Shown: in pieces, positions 30,217 to 37,555 of the stretch
Numbering within the stretch: the stretch's first letter is position 1
How the letters are laid out: each line of letters opens with the position of its first letter
NCBI RefSeq assembly: GCF_900143285.1
Contig: NZ_FRDN01000006.1
Span: 124,001-188,000, forward strand
Direction: 5' to 3'
Origin: Desulfitobacterium chlororespirans DSM 11544
Lineage (GTDB): Bacteria; Bacillota; Desulfitobacteriia; Desulfitobacteriales; Desulfitobacteriaceae
Length of the DNA: 64,000 nt
Translations under genes and position numbers: made by a program
Notes under the pieces: generated by a model
Databases searched by the model: none
What the model was told of the DNA's origin: nothing
The model's input: the letters and a program-made list of their open reading frames with translations, nothing else

Positions 30217-30482
30217 GGTCCCAACAGCTTGGGTTATTGAAAAGTCCGGTCGCTCAACCAACTTTTGCGTTTGTTTCACGCTCTAATATTAGAATATTTT
30301 CAGACGCATGTCAATGCCTAAGCTCTTTTTAAAATCCCTTGTTCTTTGGCAACTTCATATGGACCGTTGAGTACAGACGAATAGCTCCGGCGAAGTCGGC
30401 ATAAGGCCGGCCAAAGGGCCCAAGGTAGAGAAAGACGGCTAAATATTATTTCAGAGATCAAAAAAAGGAGGCGAGACAAGGT
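30217..30482 (+). other. Leader between tail promoter and first tail gene
   Basis: About 265 bases with no convincing ORF. It holds the palindrome CTAATATTAG near 30281-30292, a GC-rich patch around GGCCGGCC (near 30402), and ends in AAAAAAGGAGG, the ribosome site of the first tail gene. No capsid or terminase gene precedes the tail genes here. Confidence 0.5.
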
Positions 30483-30707
30483 GTGAGCGTGAATGAGAAA
30501 GAATTTGCCGCTTTCACAAATGACCTATATCAGTTACACAGGGAATTGCCTCAAGCTCACCATAAACTTCTTGAAGATCTGGAGAAACTGACGGAAGAAG
30601 CAGGCGAACACACCTCCCCAATTATTATCGAAGCCAAAGCGCTCCGTTTAGCTCAAAAATTTGCGGAGAATATAGGAAAGCGCATTGAGGGGGGATCAAC
30701 ATTTTAA
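30483..30707 (+). CDS. Small helical protein, first gene of the tail operon
   Basis: 74 residues, strongly charged and helical, no recognised domain. GGAGG lies 11 bases before the GTG at 30483; a second GTG two codons on is also possible. Its position, before the tail terminator and sheath genes, is where PBSX-like elements carry xkdI-type connector genes, but I see no sequence proof. It could be a head-end cap or a regulator. Confidence 0.6.
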   Translation: MSVNEKEFAAFTNDLYQLHRELPQAHHKLLEDLEKLTEEAGEHTSPIIIEAKALRLAQKFAENIGKRIEGGSTF

Positions 30708-30721
30708 ACAATATTCACATT

Positions 30722-31147
30722 ATGGCTGGGATCCAGCAGCTTTTGGCTGAGAGCTACCCTGACCATACGATCTACATGGATCTCCATCCTGAGCCCTTGG
30801 CGCGCCCCAGCTTCATGATTGAACTTGTGACAGCGGACCGTTCCCCGGTGAATTGCAGGACCGTCCATGAGGCAGTCTATTTTACTATTACCTGCTTTGA
30901 TATCACGGGTGATGAGCCTGACAATACAGCCAATCTCTTATTGACCCAGCAAAGTGTGCTTGATCTTTTCCGCGCCGGGTATCTATCCGTCCAAGACAGA
31001 AAAATCTCTGTCGCCGCCAGCCCAGGAGGCCGCAACGCTGATCAAGCCTATGTGGATCTGCAGTTTGAATACTTTGAGGATTGTTCAGATGGGCAGGATA
31101 TCACACCATTAATGAAAGAGGTCTATACGGCCATAAAGGAGGAATAA
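30722..31147 (+). CDS. Tail terminator-like protein
   Basis: 141 residues from the ATG, a size and alpha/beta pattern compatible with phage tail terminators, directly upstream of the sheath gene. In contractile tails this protein caps the tube and fixes tail length. The ATG at 30722 lacks a ribosome site. An in-frame ATT at 30701, with GGGGGG six bases upstream, would add LNNIHI to the N-terminus, which suits the family better, and would overlap the previous gene by seven bases. I give the conventional start but suspect the ATT. Confidence 0.65.
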   Translation: MAGIQQLLAESYPDHTIYMDLHPEPLARPSFMIELVTADRSPVNCRTVHEAVYFTITCFDITGDEPDNTANLLLTQQSVLDLFRAGYLSVQDRKISVAASPGGRNADQAYVDLQFEYFEDCSDGQDITPLMKEVYTAIKEE

Positions 31148-31150
31148 ACA

Positions 31151-32221
31151 TTGGGACTCCCAAATATCAATATTGAATTTAAGACAACGGCTGCTGCTGC
31201 TATTAAGCGTTCGCAAAAGGGAACCGTTGCCATTATTTTAAAGGACGCTGCTACGACCGCTCAAGGGATGCATGTACTGACCAATGTGACCCAGATCCCC
31301 GCAGCTCTGGGAACACTGAATAAGGATTATATCAGTCGCTCGTTTTTGGGCTATGTGCACCCGCCGCGTAAGGTGCTTGTCTATGTACTGCCTGATACGG
31401 CTGAAAACCTTGCCGCCGCTTTAAGCTATTTAGCTACGCAGACTTTCGATTATGTCGTCGGTCCCCCGGACTGTGATGCTGCCGAGGCGACAGAGATTGC
31501 CTCATGGGTAGCCGCTCAACGCGCCAACGGATTGACACCTAAAACCGTGCTGCCCCACAAGGCTGAAGATAGTCAAGCAATTATAAACTTCACAACTTCC
31601 GGCATTCAAGTGGGAACAGCTACTTACGACGCCTCGGGCTACTGCTCCCGGATTGCCGGGCTGATTGCCGGTACTCCCATGACCATCAGCTGCACTTATG
31701 CTCCACTGCCTGAGGTTACCGATGTGACCAGACTAGCCAAAGCGGACATGGATACAGCAATTGACCGTGGTGAGTTTATTATTTTCCACGATGGTGAGAA
31801 AGTTAAAGTCGGGCGGGGAGTGAATAGCCTGCAAACGACTAACCCTGACAAAAGCGAAATATTTAAGAAGATCAAGATTGTGGAAGCTGTGGATATGATC
31901 CGCAACGATATTAAGATGACCGCTCAGGATAACTATATCGGCAAATATGCCAATAGTTACGATAACAAATGCCTGCTGATCACAGCGATCAGCGGCTATT
32001 TCGCTCAATTGGAGCTGGACGGAATCCTGCAGCCAGGAACCAGCTCGGTAGGTATCGATACCGAAGCTCAGGAAGCTTATCTGCAGTCCGCGGGAGTGGA
32101 TACCTCCGCCCTGTCCGAACAGGACATCAAAGAGGCCAACACCGGGGATAAGGTCTACCTCAAAGCCAGCATCAAGATCCTGGATGCTATTGAGGATATC
32201 GATCTGGATATTGTGATTTAA
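31151..32221 (+). CDS. Contractile tail sheath protein (XkdK-like)
   Basis: 356 residues. Opens with GLPNINIEFKTTAAAAIKRS and a GTVAIILKDA strand, followed by the domain that contains YVVGPPD and a C-terminal handshake-type region (KVYLKASIKILDAIEDIDLD), as in PBSX XkdK sheaths. Sheath subunits contract around the tube and drive it into the target envelope. TTG start at 31151 with AAAGGAGG eight bases upstream. The family's length is about 350-470 residues, so this is the compact form. Confidence 0.9.
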   Translation: MGLPNINIEFKTTAAAAIKRSQKGTVAIILKDAATTAQGMHVLTNVTQIPAALGTLNKDYISRSFLGYVHPPRKVLVYVLPDTAENLAAALSYLATQTFDYVVGPPDCDAAEATEIASWVAAQRANGLTPKTVLPHKAEDSQAIINFTTSGIQVGTATYDASGYCSRIAGLIAGTPMTISCTYAPLPEVTDVTRLAKADMDTAIDRGEFIIFHDGEKVKVGRGVNSLQTTNPDKSEIFKKIKIVEAVDMIRNDIKMTAQDNYIGKYANSYDNKCLLITAISGYFAQLELDGILQPGTSSVGIDTEAQEAYLQSAGVDTSALSEQDIKEANTGDKVYLKASIKILDAIEDIDLDIVI

Positions 32222-32235
32222 GGAGGAATGGACAA

Positions 32236-32274
32236 GTGGATAGTGCGAAAAGAGTAATGTCTGGTACATGGGGT
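32236..32274 (+). CDS. Tail tube protein (XkdM-like), exon 1
   Basis: Thirteen codons starting at GTG 32236 (AGGAGG nine bases upstream) and reading M-DSAKRVMSGTWG. Continuous reading runs into intron sequence. Joined to exon 2 at 33596 it gives GTWG-EVWLDNAYVGECYG, which matches the ISGTWGEVW-type start of tube proteins in Clostridia and Bacillus. The exon ends in T, which pairs with G in the intron's internal guide, as group I splicing requires. Confidence 0.85.
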
Positions 32275-33595
32275 GAAACTTTGCCCTCCTGATTAGTAAT
32301 AATCAGGTAATAAAGCGGGAGAATTCAGAGAAAACCTAAGGTATAGCAACAAAAGTATGGTATTATAAACATATAGGAATCGCGAATCCCATTGAAAAAG
32401 AAGGTTTTCCGAGCCTTCTTCCTACAATTTAATTATCGAACGCACTTTCGGAGGTGCTGTTTCAATGTCAAAAAAGAAAATTGTAGCAGAGTTGCGTGCA
32501 TATTTCCATCTTGAAGGGTACGAATTACTCTCTGCGGATTACATCAATGCGCATACTAAGCTCGACATTAAATGCAATAAAGGGCATATCTATCAAGCCA
32601 CATGGAATTCATTCCAAGGGGGGAGAAGATGCTTTATTTGCGCGCACCACCATATCGGTAGATGTAATGCTAACTCGCACAGGGAGTTTGTTAACCGGTT
32701 AAAAGATAAAACAAACGGTGCCTGTGTCGCTTTAAGCGACTATGTAAACAACAGTAAAAAGGTGCTATTTAGGAATATAAACTGCGGACATACTTTTGAA
32801 GCTTCACCAAAACACGTTTTAGCTGGTCATACCTGTCCGATATGTGGATATGGCCGAATTGGAGACCTAAGGAAAAAGACCCACGAGCAATATGTTGAAG
32901 AGGTTAAATCCTTGGTCGAAGATGAATATAAGGTCTTGGGGAAATATAAAGGTGATGCCGTGCACATTAAGTTTGAACATGTCTTTTGTGGTCGAGAATT
33001 TAGTATGCGAGCTGGCAACTTTCTGCAAGGAGTAAGATGCCCACACTGCGCTGAATCAAAAGGTGAAAAAAGAATTTATGACTTTTTAGTCGAACATAGT
33101 TATAACTTTGTAAGAGAATATCGAGATGAACGTTGCAAACATAAAAGTTATTTACCTTTTGACTTCGCCGTATTCAATGATAAGGGAGAACTGAAACTGT
33201 TAATAGAATACGATGGAGAATTGCATTATAAAGTTGGAAGATGGGTCAATGCCCAAGAAAAACTTGCATCAATTAAAAGAAGTGAGAAAATAAAGGACGA
33301 ATTCTGCTCTCGTTACGGCATTGCATTATTAAGAATACCATACACTCAAATTGATGAGATAAATTTGATTCTAAGGAGTGCTTTATGAGCACTTCTTTTG
33401 TTATGCTATGGCAACTCTGAGCCGAGCCAGGCGAAGCCCGAAAGTAGCCTGGAAGGTGCAACGACTAATGGGTGAGGAAGGCAACCAATAAGCCCAACAC
33501 GAGTACCCGCCACCCTTAACGGGTGAAGATATAGTCTGAACTATGTGGAAACATATAGAACTGTGGGATAAAGCAGCCCGCAGGATAACATATTG
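32275..33595 (+). ncRNA. Group I self-splicing intron in the tail tube gene
   Basis: 1,321 nt. P1: exon GGGGT pairs with GCCCT about eight bases into the intron. P2: CCTGATTA-GTAA-TAATCAGG. P6: CCAGGC/GCCTGG (near 33427-33452). P7: GACTA (33463-33467) with TAGTC (33532-33536) in the classical GATATAGTC context. P8: CACCC-TTAAC-GGGTG (33511-33525). P9: CTATGTG-GAAA-CATATAG. P9.1: CTGTGGG/CCCGCAG. The last intron base is G. Splicing restores the tube reading frame exactly. The homing endonuclease gene fills a peripheral loop 5' of P6. Confidence 0.9.
32465..33388 (+). CDS. Intron-encoded homing endonuclease (zinc ribbons plus nuclease)
   Basis: 307 residues with ATG at 32465 and GGAGGTG eight bases upstream. 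Three zinc-ribbon-like units lie in the first 200 residues, each with a CxxGH- or CG-type pair then CxxC (FICA, PICG, PHCA). The C-terminal 110 residues look like a Vsr/PD-(D/E)xK-type nuclease: GEKRIYDFL, FDFAV, LIEYDGELHY and the later KRSEKIKDEF. This is not a LAGLIDADG, GIY-YIG or HNH enzyme. It should cut an intronless tube gene and so spread the intron. Base composition is more AT-rich than the tail genes, consistent with separate origin. Confidence 0.8.
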   Translation: MSKKKIVAELRAYFHLEGYELLSADYINAHTKLDIKCNKGHIYQATWNSFQGGRRCFICAHHHIGRCNANSHREFVNRLKDKTNGACVALSDYVNNSKKVLFRNINCGHTFEASPKHVLAGHTCPICGYGRIGDLRKKTHEQYVEEVKSLVEDEYKVLGKYKGDAVHIKFEHVFCGREFSMRAGNFLQGVRCPHCAESKGEKRIYDFLVEHSYNFVREYRDERCKHKSYLPFDFAVFNDKGELKLLIEYDGELHYKVGRWVNAQEKLASIKRSEKIKDEFCSRYGIALLRIPYTQIDEINLILRSAL

Positions 33596-33988
33596 GAAGT
33601 TTGGCTGGATAACGCCTATGTGGGTGAATGCTATGGCATGCAGGCTAAAGTAAGCTTTAATAAAGAAGATGTGCAAATTTGCGGTCGGATGGCTACGGAT
33701 AAGAAAGTCTCCAGTATCAGCTGCACAGGCTCCTTGCGGATGCACAAGGTCTCCAGCCGGATGGCTAACGCTATTGGCGCCTCGATCCGCAACGGCAAAG
33801 ATTTGCGTTTTGTGGTGATCTCCAAGCTGAATGACCCGGATGCCTATGGCGCTGAGCGGGTTGTACTGAAAAATGTAAGCTTCGACGATCTGACTCTGGC
33901 CGATTGGGAAGTAGCCACCAACGGAAAGATCGAGGCTCCCTTTTCCTTTACGGATTATGAACTTCTTGACGCTGTGGAGGCGAGATAA
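33596..33988 (+). CDS. Tail tube protein (XkdM-like), exon 2
   Basis: 130 codons plus stop, continuing from exon 1 to give a 143-residue tube protein. Contains NKEDVQICGRMATDKKVS, HKVSSRMANAIG and AERVVLKNVSFDDLTLADWE, all typical of the XkdM/Phage_tail_tube_2 family. The tube lies inside the sheath and is the part injected through the target envelope. Reading on its own it would start only at a TTG within the intron end, without ribosome site, so splicing is needed for normal product. The stop overlaps the next gene's ATG (TAATG). Confidence 0.9.
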   Translation, partial: EVWLDNAYVGECYGMQAKVSFNKEDVQICGRMATDKKVSSISCTGSLRMHKVSSRMANAIGASIRNGKDLRFVVISKLNDPDAYGAERVVLKNVSFDDLTLADWEVATNGKIEAPFSFTDYELLDAVEAR

Positions 33989-34368
33989 TGGATACCTTAG
34001 AGCTGTTGCTTAAAGGGGAGCGGCCCAATATGCCGGAGAAAGAGATTAAATTAAAGCGGTTGAGCAAAGCCTGCGGCGGGGATATCATCTTCCGGTTGCG
34101 GGCCCTCAGCTTCAACCGGGTGGCTGAGATTAAAAACAGCCATGCCGGCGGCGATATGGAAGTTCACATTCTCTTGGCCGGTGTGATCTCCCCCGATCTG
34201 AAGTCCGAGGATCTTAAGCAAAAATATAATGCGGTTACGCCCTTGGAAATGATCAAAACCATGCTTCTTCCGGGCGAAATCGAGGATATTTCCCGGGAAA
34301 TCGAGAAACTGAGCGGCTATCGGGTTACTACGGTAGAAGAGGTTAAAAAAAATAGAGTCGGATCCTGA
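33988..34368 (+). CDS. Tail assembly chaperone, short form (XkdN-like)
   Basis: 126 residues. Starts at the ATG overlapping the tube stop. It resembles XkdN-type chaperones by size, acidic helical character and position between tube and tape measure. Such chaperones bind the tape-measure protein and recruit tube subunits. The gene ends with AAA AAA AAT in an eight-A run, just before its stop, and the +1/-2 frame continues into the extension ORF. A longer fusion form is therefore likely, as in most tailed phages. Confidence 0.8.
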   Translation: MDTLELLLKGERPNMPEKEIKLKRLSKACGGDIIFRLRALSFNRVAEIKNSHAGGDMEVHILLAGVISPDLKSEDLKQKYNAVTPLEMIKTMLLPGEIEDISREIEKLSGYRVTTVEEVKKNRVGS

Positions 34369-34501
34369 GATCCAGCTTATGTATTATTTGTTTATCGAAA
34401 AGAACATAACACCAGGCTCTTATTACAACCTGCCTCCAGGGGAAAAGGTGATGATAAGAGCCTTCTTTGAAAAACACATGGAACAAAGGTCGGAGAAATA
34501 A
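34352..34501 (+). CDS. Frameshift extension of the tail chaperone
   Basis: About 49 codons in the +1/-2 frame relative to the short chaperone, entered at the A8 run 34345-34352. The deduced extension starts IESDPEIQLMYYLFIEKN and ends FFEKHMEQRSEK. An internal ATG at 34379 would give only 40 residues and has no good ribosome site, so production as a fusion by ribosomal slippage is more plausible. The -1 frame meets TAG at once and is excluded. Tail chaperone slippage is a known conserved feature of tailed phages; the -2 or +1 variety is the rarer one. Confidence 0.7.
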   Translation: MESDPEIQLMYYLFIEKNITPGSYYNLPPGEKVMIRAFFEKHMEQRSEK

Positions 34502-34552
34502 ATTTATTGTACCATTTTCCCATCTACGTAAAACAATAGGGGGATACCAAAT

Positions 34553-36715
34553 ATGTCTCGTGATATTAGTATAAACATTTCAGCTCAGGATAACTATACT
34601 CAGGCGATTACCACGATACGCAATGCTAACCAGTCCTTTAGTAAGGATCTTATGGGTCTTTCGTTTAAACTGGATGCTTTAAATAAAACAAAAATCAGTC
34701 TTAAGGTCGACATGGGCAAGGCAAAACAAGCCTTACAAGAAGCAGAAAAACAATTTTCCTTAACTAGAAATGCTGCTGACAAAATACAAATGGAAGTAAA
34801 CAATGCGAATTATGAGAATGCCAGAAGAAACTTCGGTTTAGTCGCAGATAGTGCCCGTCAAGCAGAGAAAGATATCCTTAGCCTATACGGTGCAATAAGC
34901 AAAAGCGAAAACCGGGCAGGGGCCGGAGGGAGCGCTGGCAAAAGTTTGCTAGGCGAGTTGGCGACGGCAGGGGCAGGAAAGCTTTTAGAAGATACCGTGA
35001 CACATATTGCGAATGCGTATGCCACCAGTGCATATGGCTCAGATGCAGGTACTATGTTTCAAAATGCGCTAAGTGGAGTGATTTCAGGCGCGGCGATAGG
35101 ATCAGTGGTTGGTTCCCCGGTTATTGGAACAGTCGCCGGAGCAGCTGCAGGTTTAGGATTAGGTCTGCTAAATGGGACAACATCCATCAAAAATAAAAAG
35201 GACGATGCCTTTAAAAATTATGTGCAGGAACAGTATAGTACCATTAAACAATCCCAGGAAGATACACTTGCCCGTGGAATAGGCATTGCAGGAAACCGCG
35301 AACAAAAACAGCTATCCTTTGGAACCCTCTTAGGCAGTGATGAAGCTGCTAAGGATTTCCTGGCGGAGATGGCGGGCTTTACCGTAGCCACACCCTTTGA
35401 CTATGATCAGCTCGCCGCTATAAGCAAGACGATGATCGAGAACGGCTATAAGCAGGACGAATTATTTGAGGAACTTACCAAAATCGGAGATGCCGGAACG
35501 GCCTTGGGTATGAGCAGTGAGGACATGAACTACGTAGCCGCCAGTTTGGGGCGTCTGCGGTCCAGCGAGCAAACCACACAGGCGCTCCTGAATCCCTTGC
35601 TTGAAAGACGTATCCCGGTGTGGGAATCCCTTGCCAAGGCATTCAGTGTAACTGAAACTGTAACCGAATCTGAGGTACAGGAAATGGTCTCCACAGGGAA
35701 AATCTCCGGTGTCGAAGCCGCTAAAGCAATCGCCGATTATATGGGCGCAGAGTATGCCGGGAATATGGACAAACTGAATCAAAGCTACCAAGGACTTTCG
35801 AGCAACTTAGAGAATGCTCGAGATAATATGGATGCAGCCATGGGGGAGGGTTTTGCAGAGGAACGGAAAAAAGGCTTACAAGCCCAGACGGATTACTTTG
35901 AGGGGGAGAGTGGCGAGAAATTAAAAGAAGCTAACCACATGATCGGGGAGTGGCGGGCGTCATTAGAAAATTTATCTGAACAATATGAAAGAGATGCGGT
36001 AACTGCAGTTATGACAGGTGATATAAGCTCTATTTTTAGCGACGACATTAAAAACAGACTTATGGGCTTGTATGAAGAATACACCGAATATGCCTCAAGC
36101 AACTCTGACGAAGCCGGAGCTAAGATGGGAGGGCTGCTTGCCGAAGCCCAGGCAATAGCGCAGGATGAGTATAACGCCAGCGATGGGGCGCAATTAATGA
36201 TAGATTCGAATAAAAAGCTTGTAGGCAGAATCAGAAACGATGCGGCCTTAAGAGCTGAATATCATAATGCCGGGTATGAGATGGGGCTTGTGTTTTCGAA
36301 GGGCATAGAGTCTGCAATAGCTGAGAATTCAAAAATAAAAGCATCTAGCACGAATACATCAAGCACAGGCAGGCCAAGCATTTGGGAACCAAGCGCACAG
36401 AGATCGAGCACAAACACACCAAGCACAGGATCGCCAATCGGGGGGGCGACGCGCGAAGATATGCTCAATAAACTCTTTGCTGGTGACAAGCAAGCCTATG
36501 GCCTAAGCTATGTACCCTATGATAATTTCCCGGCGCTGCTCCACGAAGGGGAGCGGGTTCTGACCGCCAGCGAGGCACGGGCCTTAAAAGGTTCCGGGGC
36601 AAGCACTATAAGCATCACCGGCAACAGCTTCATCATCAGGGAAGAGGCAGATATTGGCAAAGTAGCCCGTGAACTGGCCAGGAACCTGACGAGGGCCTCT
36701 GCACTGGCCATTTGA
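34553..36715 (+). CDS. Tail tape-measure protein
   Basis: 720 residues: an N-terminal helical, coiled-coil-rich part (QAITTIRNANQSFSKDL and on), a glycine/alanine-rich hydrophobic stretch (near residues 170-215, VVGSPVIGTVAGAAAGLGLG) that may insert in membranes, and a C-terminal tail with low-complexity Ser/Thr/Gly repeats (SSTNTSSTGRPS). The length of this protein sets tail length; at the usual 0.15 nm per residue it predicts a tail of roughly 100 nm. Largest gene of the module and preceded by the chaperone, as expected. Confidence 0.88.
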   Translation: MSRDISINISAQDNYTQAITTIRNANQSFSKDLMGLSFKLDALNKTKISLKVDMGKAKQALQEAEKQFSLTRNAADKIQMEVNNANYENARRNFGLVADSARQAEKDILSLYGAISKSENRAGAGGSAGKSLLGELATAGAGKLLEDTVTHIANAYATSAYGSDAGTMFQNALSGVISGAAIGSVVGSPVIGTVAGAAAGLGLGLLNGTTSIKNKKDDAFKNYVQEQYSTIKQSQEDTLARGIGIAGNREQKQLSFGTLLGSDEAAKDFLAEMAGFTVATPFDYDQLAAISKTMIENGYKQDELFEELTKIGDAGTALGMSSEDMNYVAASLGRLRSSEQTTQALLNPLLERRIPVWESLAKAFSVTETVTESEVQEMVSTGKISGVEAAKAIADYMGAEYAGNMDKLNQSYQGLSSNLENARDNMDAAMGEGFAEERKKGLQAQTDYFEGESGEKLKEANHMIGEWRASLENLSEQYERDAVTAVMTGDISSIFSDDIKNRLMGLYEEYTEYASSNSDEAGAKMGGLLAEAQAIAQDEYNASDGAQLMIDSNKKLVGRIRNDAALRAEYHNAGYEMGLVFSKGIESAIAENSKIKASSTNTSSTGRPSIWEPSAQRSSTNTPSTGSPIGGATREDMLNKLFAGDKQAYGLSYVPYDNFPALLHEGERVLTASEARALKGSGASTISITGNSFIIREEADIGKVARELARNLTRASALAI

Positions 36716-36739
36716 TTTTGGGCTGCCTTTTCTCATTCC

Positions 36740-36763
36740 AAATTCCCAAGCGCTTGGGAATTT
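36740..36763. repeat. Perfect 24-base palindrome in the tail operon
   Basis: Twelve-base arms, AAATTCCCAAGC and its complement, with no spacer, in the 192-base gap between tape measure and LysM genes, the largest gap among the structural genes up to the fibres. There is no T run after it, so a simple terminator is unlikely; a regulator site, RNA processing hairpin or insertion scar are possible. The rest of the gap holds no ORF I trust. Confidence 0.7.
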
Positions 36764-36907
36764 CACTAATCCTATTGAGAGAAATTACTTTGAACCAAGC
36801 ATACACTATAGTCTATGCCACTCTTCAGGAACAGGTGAATGTCCTTATCCTACAAGCGCTCTACAATGGGGGTGCTTTTTTTCTACCCCAAAAAGGAGGC
36901 GAATTGT

Positions 36908-37546
36908 TTGCGAAAATTCATCTTCAAGGATGGAAACCGGGAACTCCTGCTTCCCGTTACGCCCCCGTCCTTTACGATTACCCATGGTATAAAGATAGAG
37001 ACCATCCATATTCATACTCTTGGTGATGTTAATATAGCGGGCTATGGGACCCTTGCCGCTATCAAAATAGACTGTCTCTTCCCTGCCCAACCCTACCCCT
37101 TTTCCCTTACCGATGAGAATCCTTATACCTATGTGAAGACCTTTCAAAAATTCTGCGATAAACGCAAAGTGATTCGCTTTGTTATCCCGAACACCCCCGT
37201 CAATCTCCCTGTTTTAGTGGAGTCCATTGCTTACTCAGAGCGGGACGGGACCCATGATGTTTACGCTACCCTTACTCTGCGCGAATACCGGCAATTAAAT
37301 GCCGTAAAAGTTGAGCAAAGCGGAACTGAGAACCAACCCCGACCTGCCGCCGCAGCCATCGACAAGCCCACAGCGTATACAGTCGAAAGCGGAGATACTC
37401 TGAGCTCCATCTGCCGAAAGTTTTATGGGGACGCCAGTCTCTATCCCCAAGTGGCTGACGCCAATGGCCTAACGAATCCGCATTTGATATTTCCCGAACA
37501 AATACTCAACATGCCGGATAAAAGCCAATTGGTATCGGGGAGGTGA
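36908..37546 (+). CDS. LysM-domain tail protein (XkdP-like)
   Basis: About 212 residues. The N-terminal part (RKFIFKDGNRELLLPVTPPSF) is typical of XkdP/gp53-like proteins that connect tube and baseplate, and the C-terminus has a LysM domain (YTVESGDTLSSICRKFYGD, then a PEQILNMP end) that binds peptidoglycan. I start at TTG 36908, with GGAGG eight bases before it, which matches the family's start; the ORF can be extended 23 codons upstream without ribosome site. Confidence 0.88.
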   Translation: MRKFIFKDGNRELLLPVTPPSFTITHGIKIETIHIHTLGDVNIAGYGTLAAIKIDCLFPAQPYPFSLTDENPYTYVKTFQKFCDKRKVIRFVIPNTPVNLPVLVESIAYSERDGTHDVYATLTLREYRQLNAVKVEQSGTENQPRPAAAAIDKPTAYTVESGDTLSSICRKFYGDASLYPQVADANGLTNPHLIFPEQILNMPDKSQLVSGR

Positions 37547-37555
37547 CCAGTCAGA

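Noticed and set aside
33596-33988. Tube gene as an independent short ORF starting at TTG 33593
   Set aside because: That TTG spans the intron end, has no ribosome site, and the conserved N-terminal residues of the tube are found in the upstream exon.
34345-34356. Conventional -1 slippage in the chaperone gene
   Set aside because: The -1 frame meets TAG directly after the A run, so only +1 or -2 slippage can lead into the extension.
36712-37026. ORF of 104 codons overlapping the LysM gene
   Set aside because: It shares the sequence of the LysM gene in another frame beyond 36908 and has no ribosome site; I treat it as a shadow.
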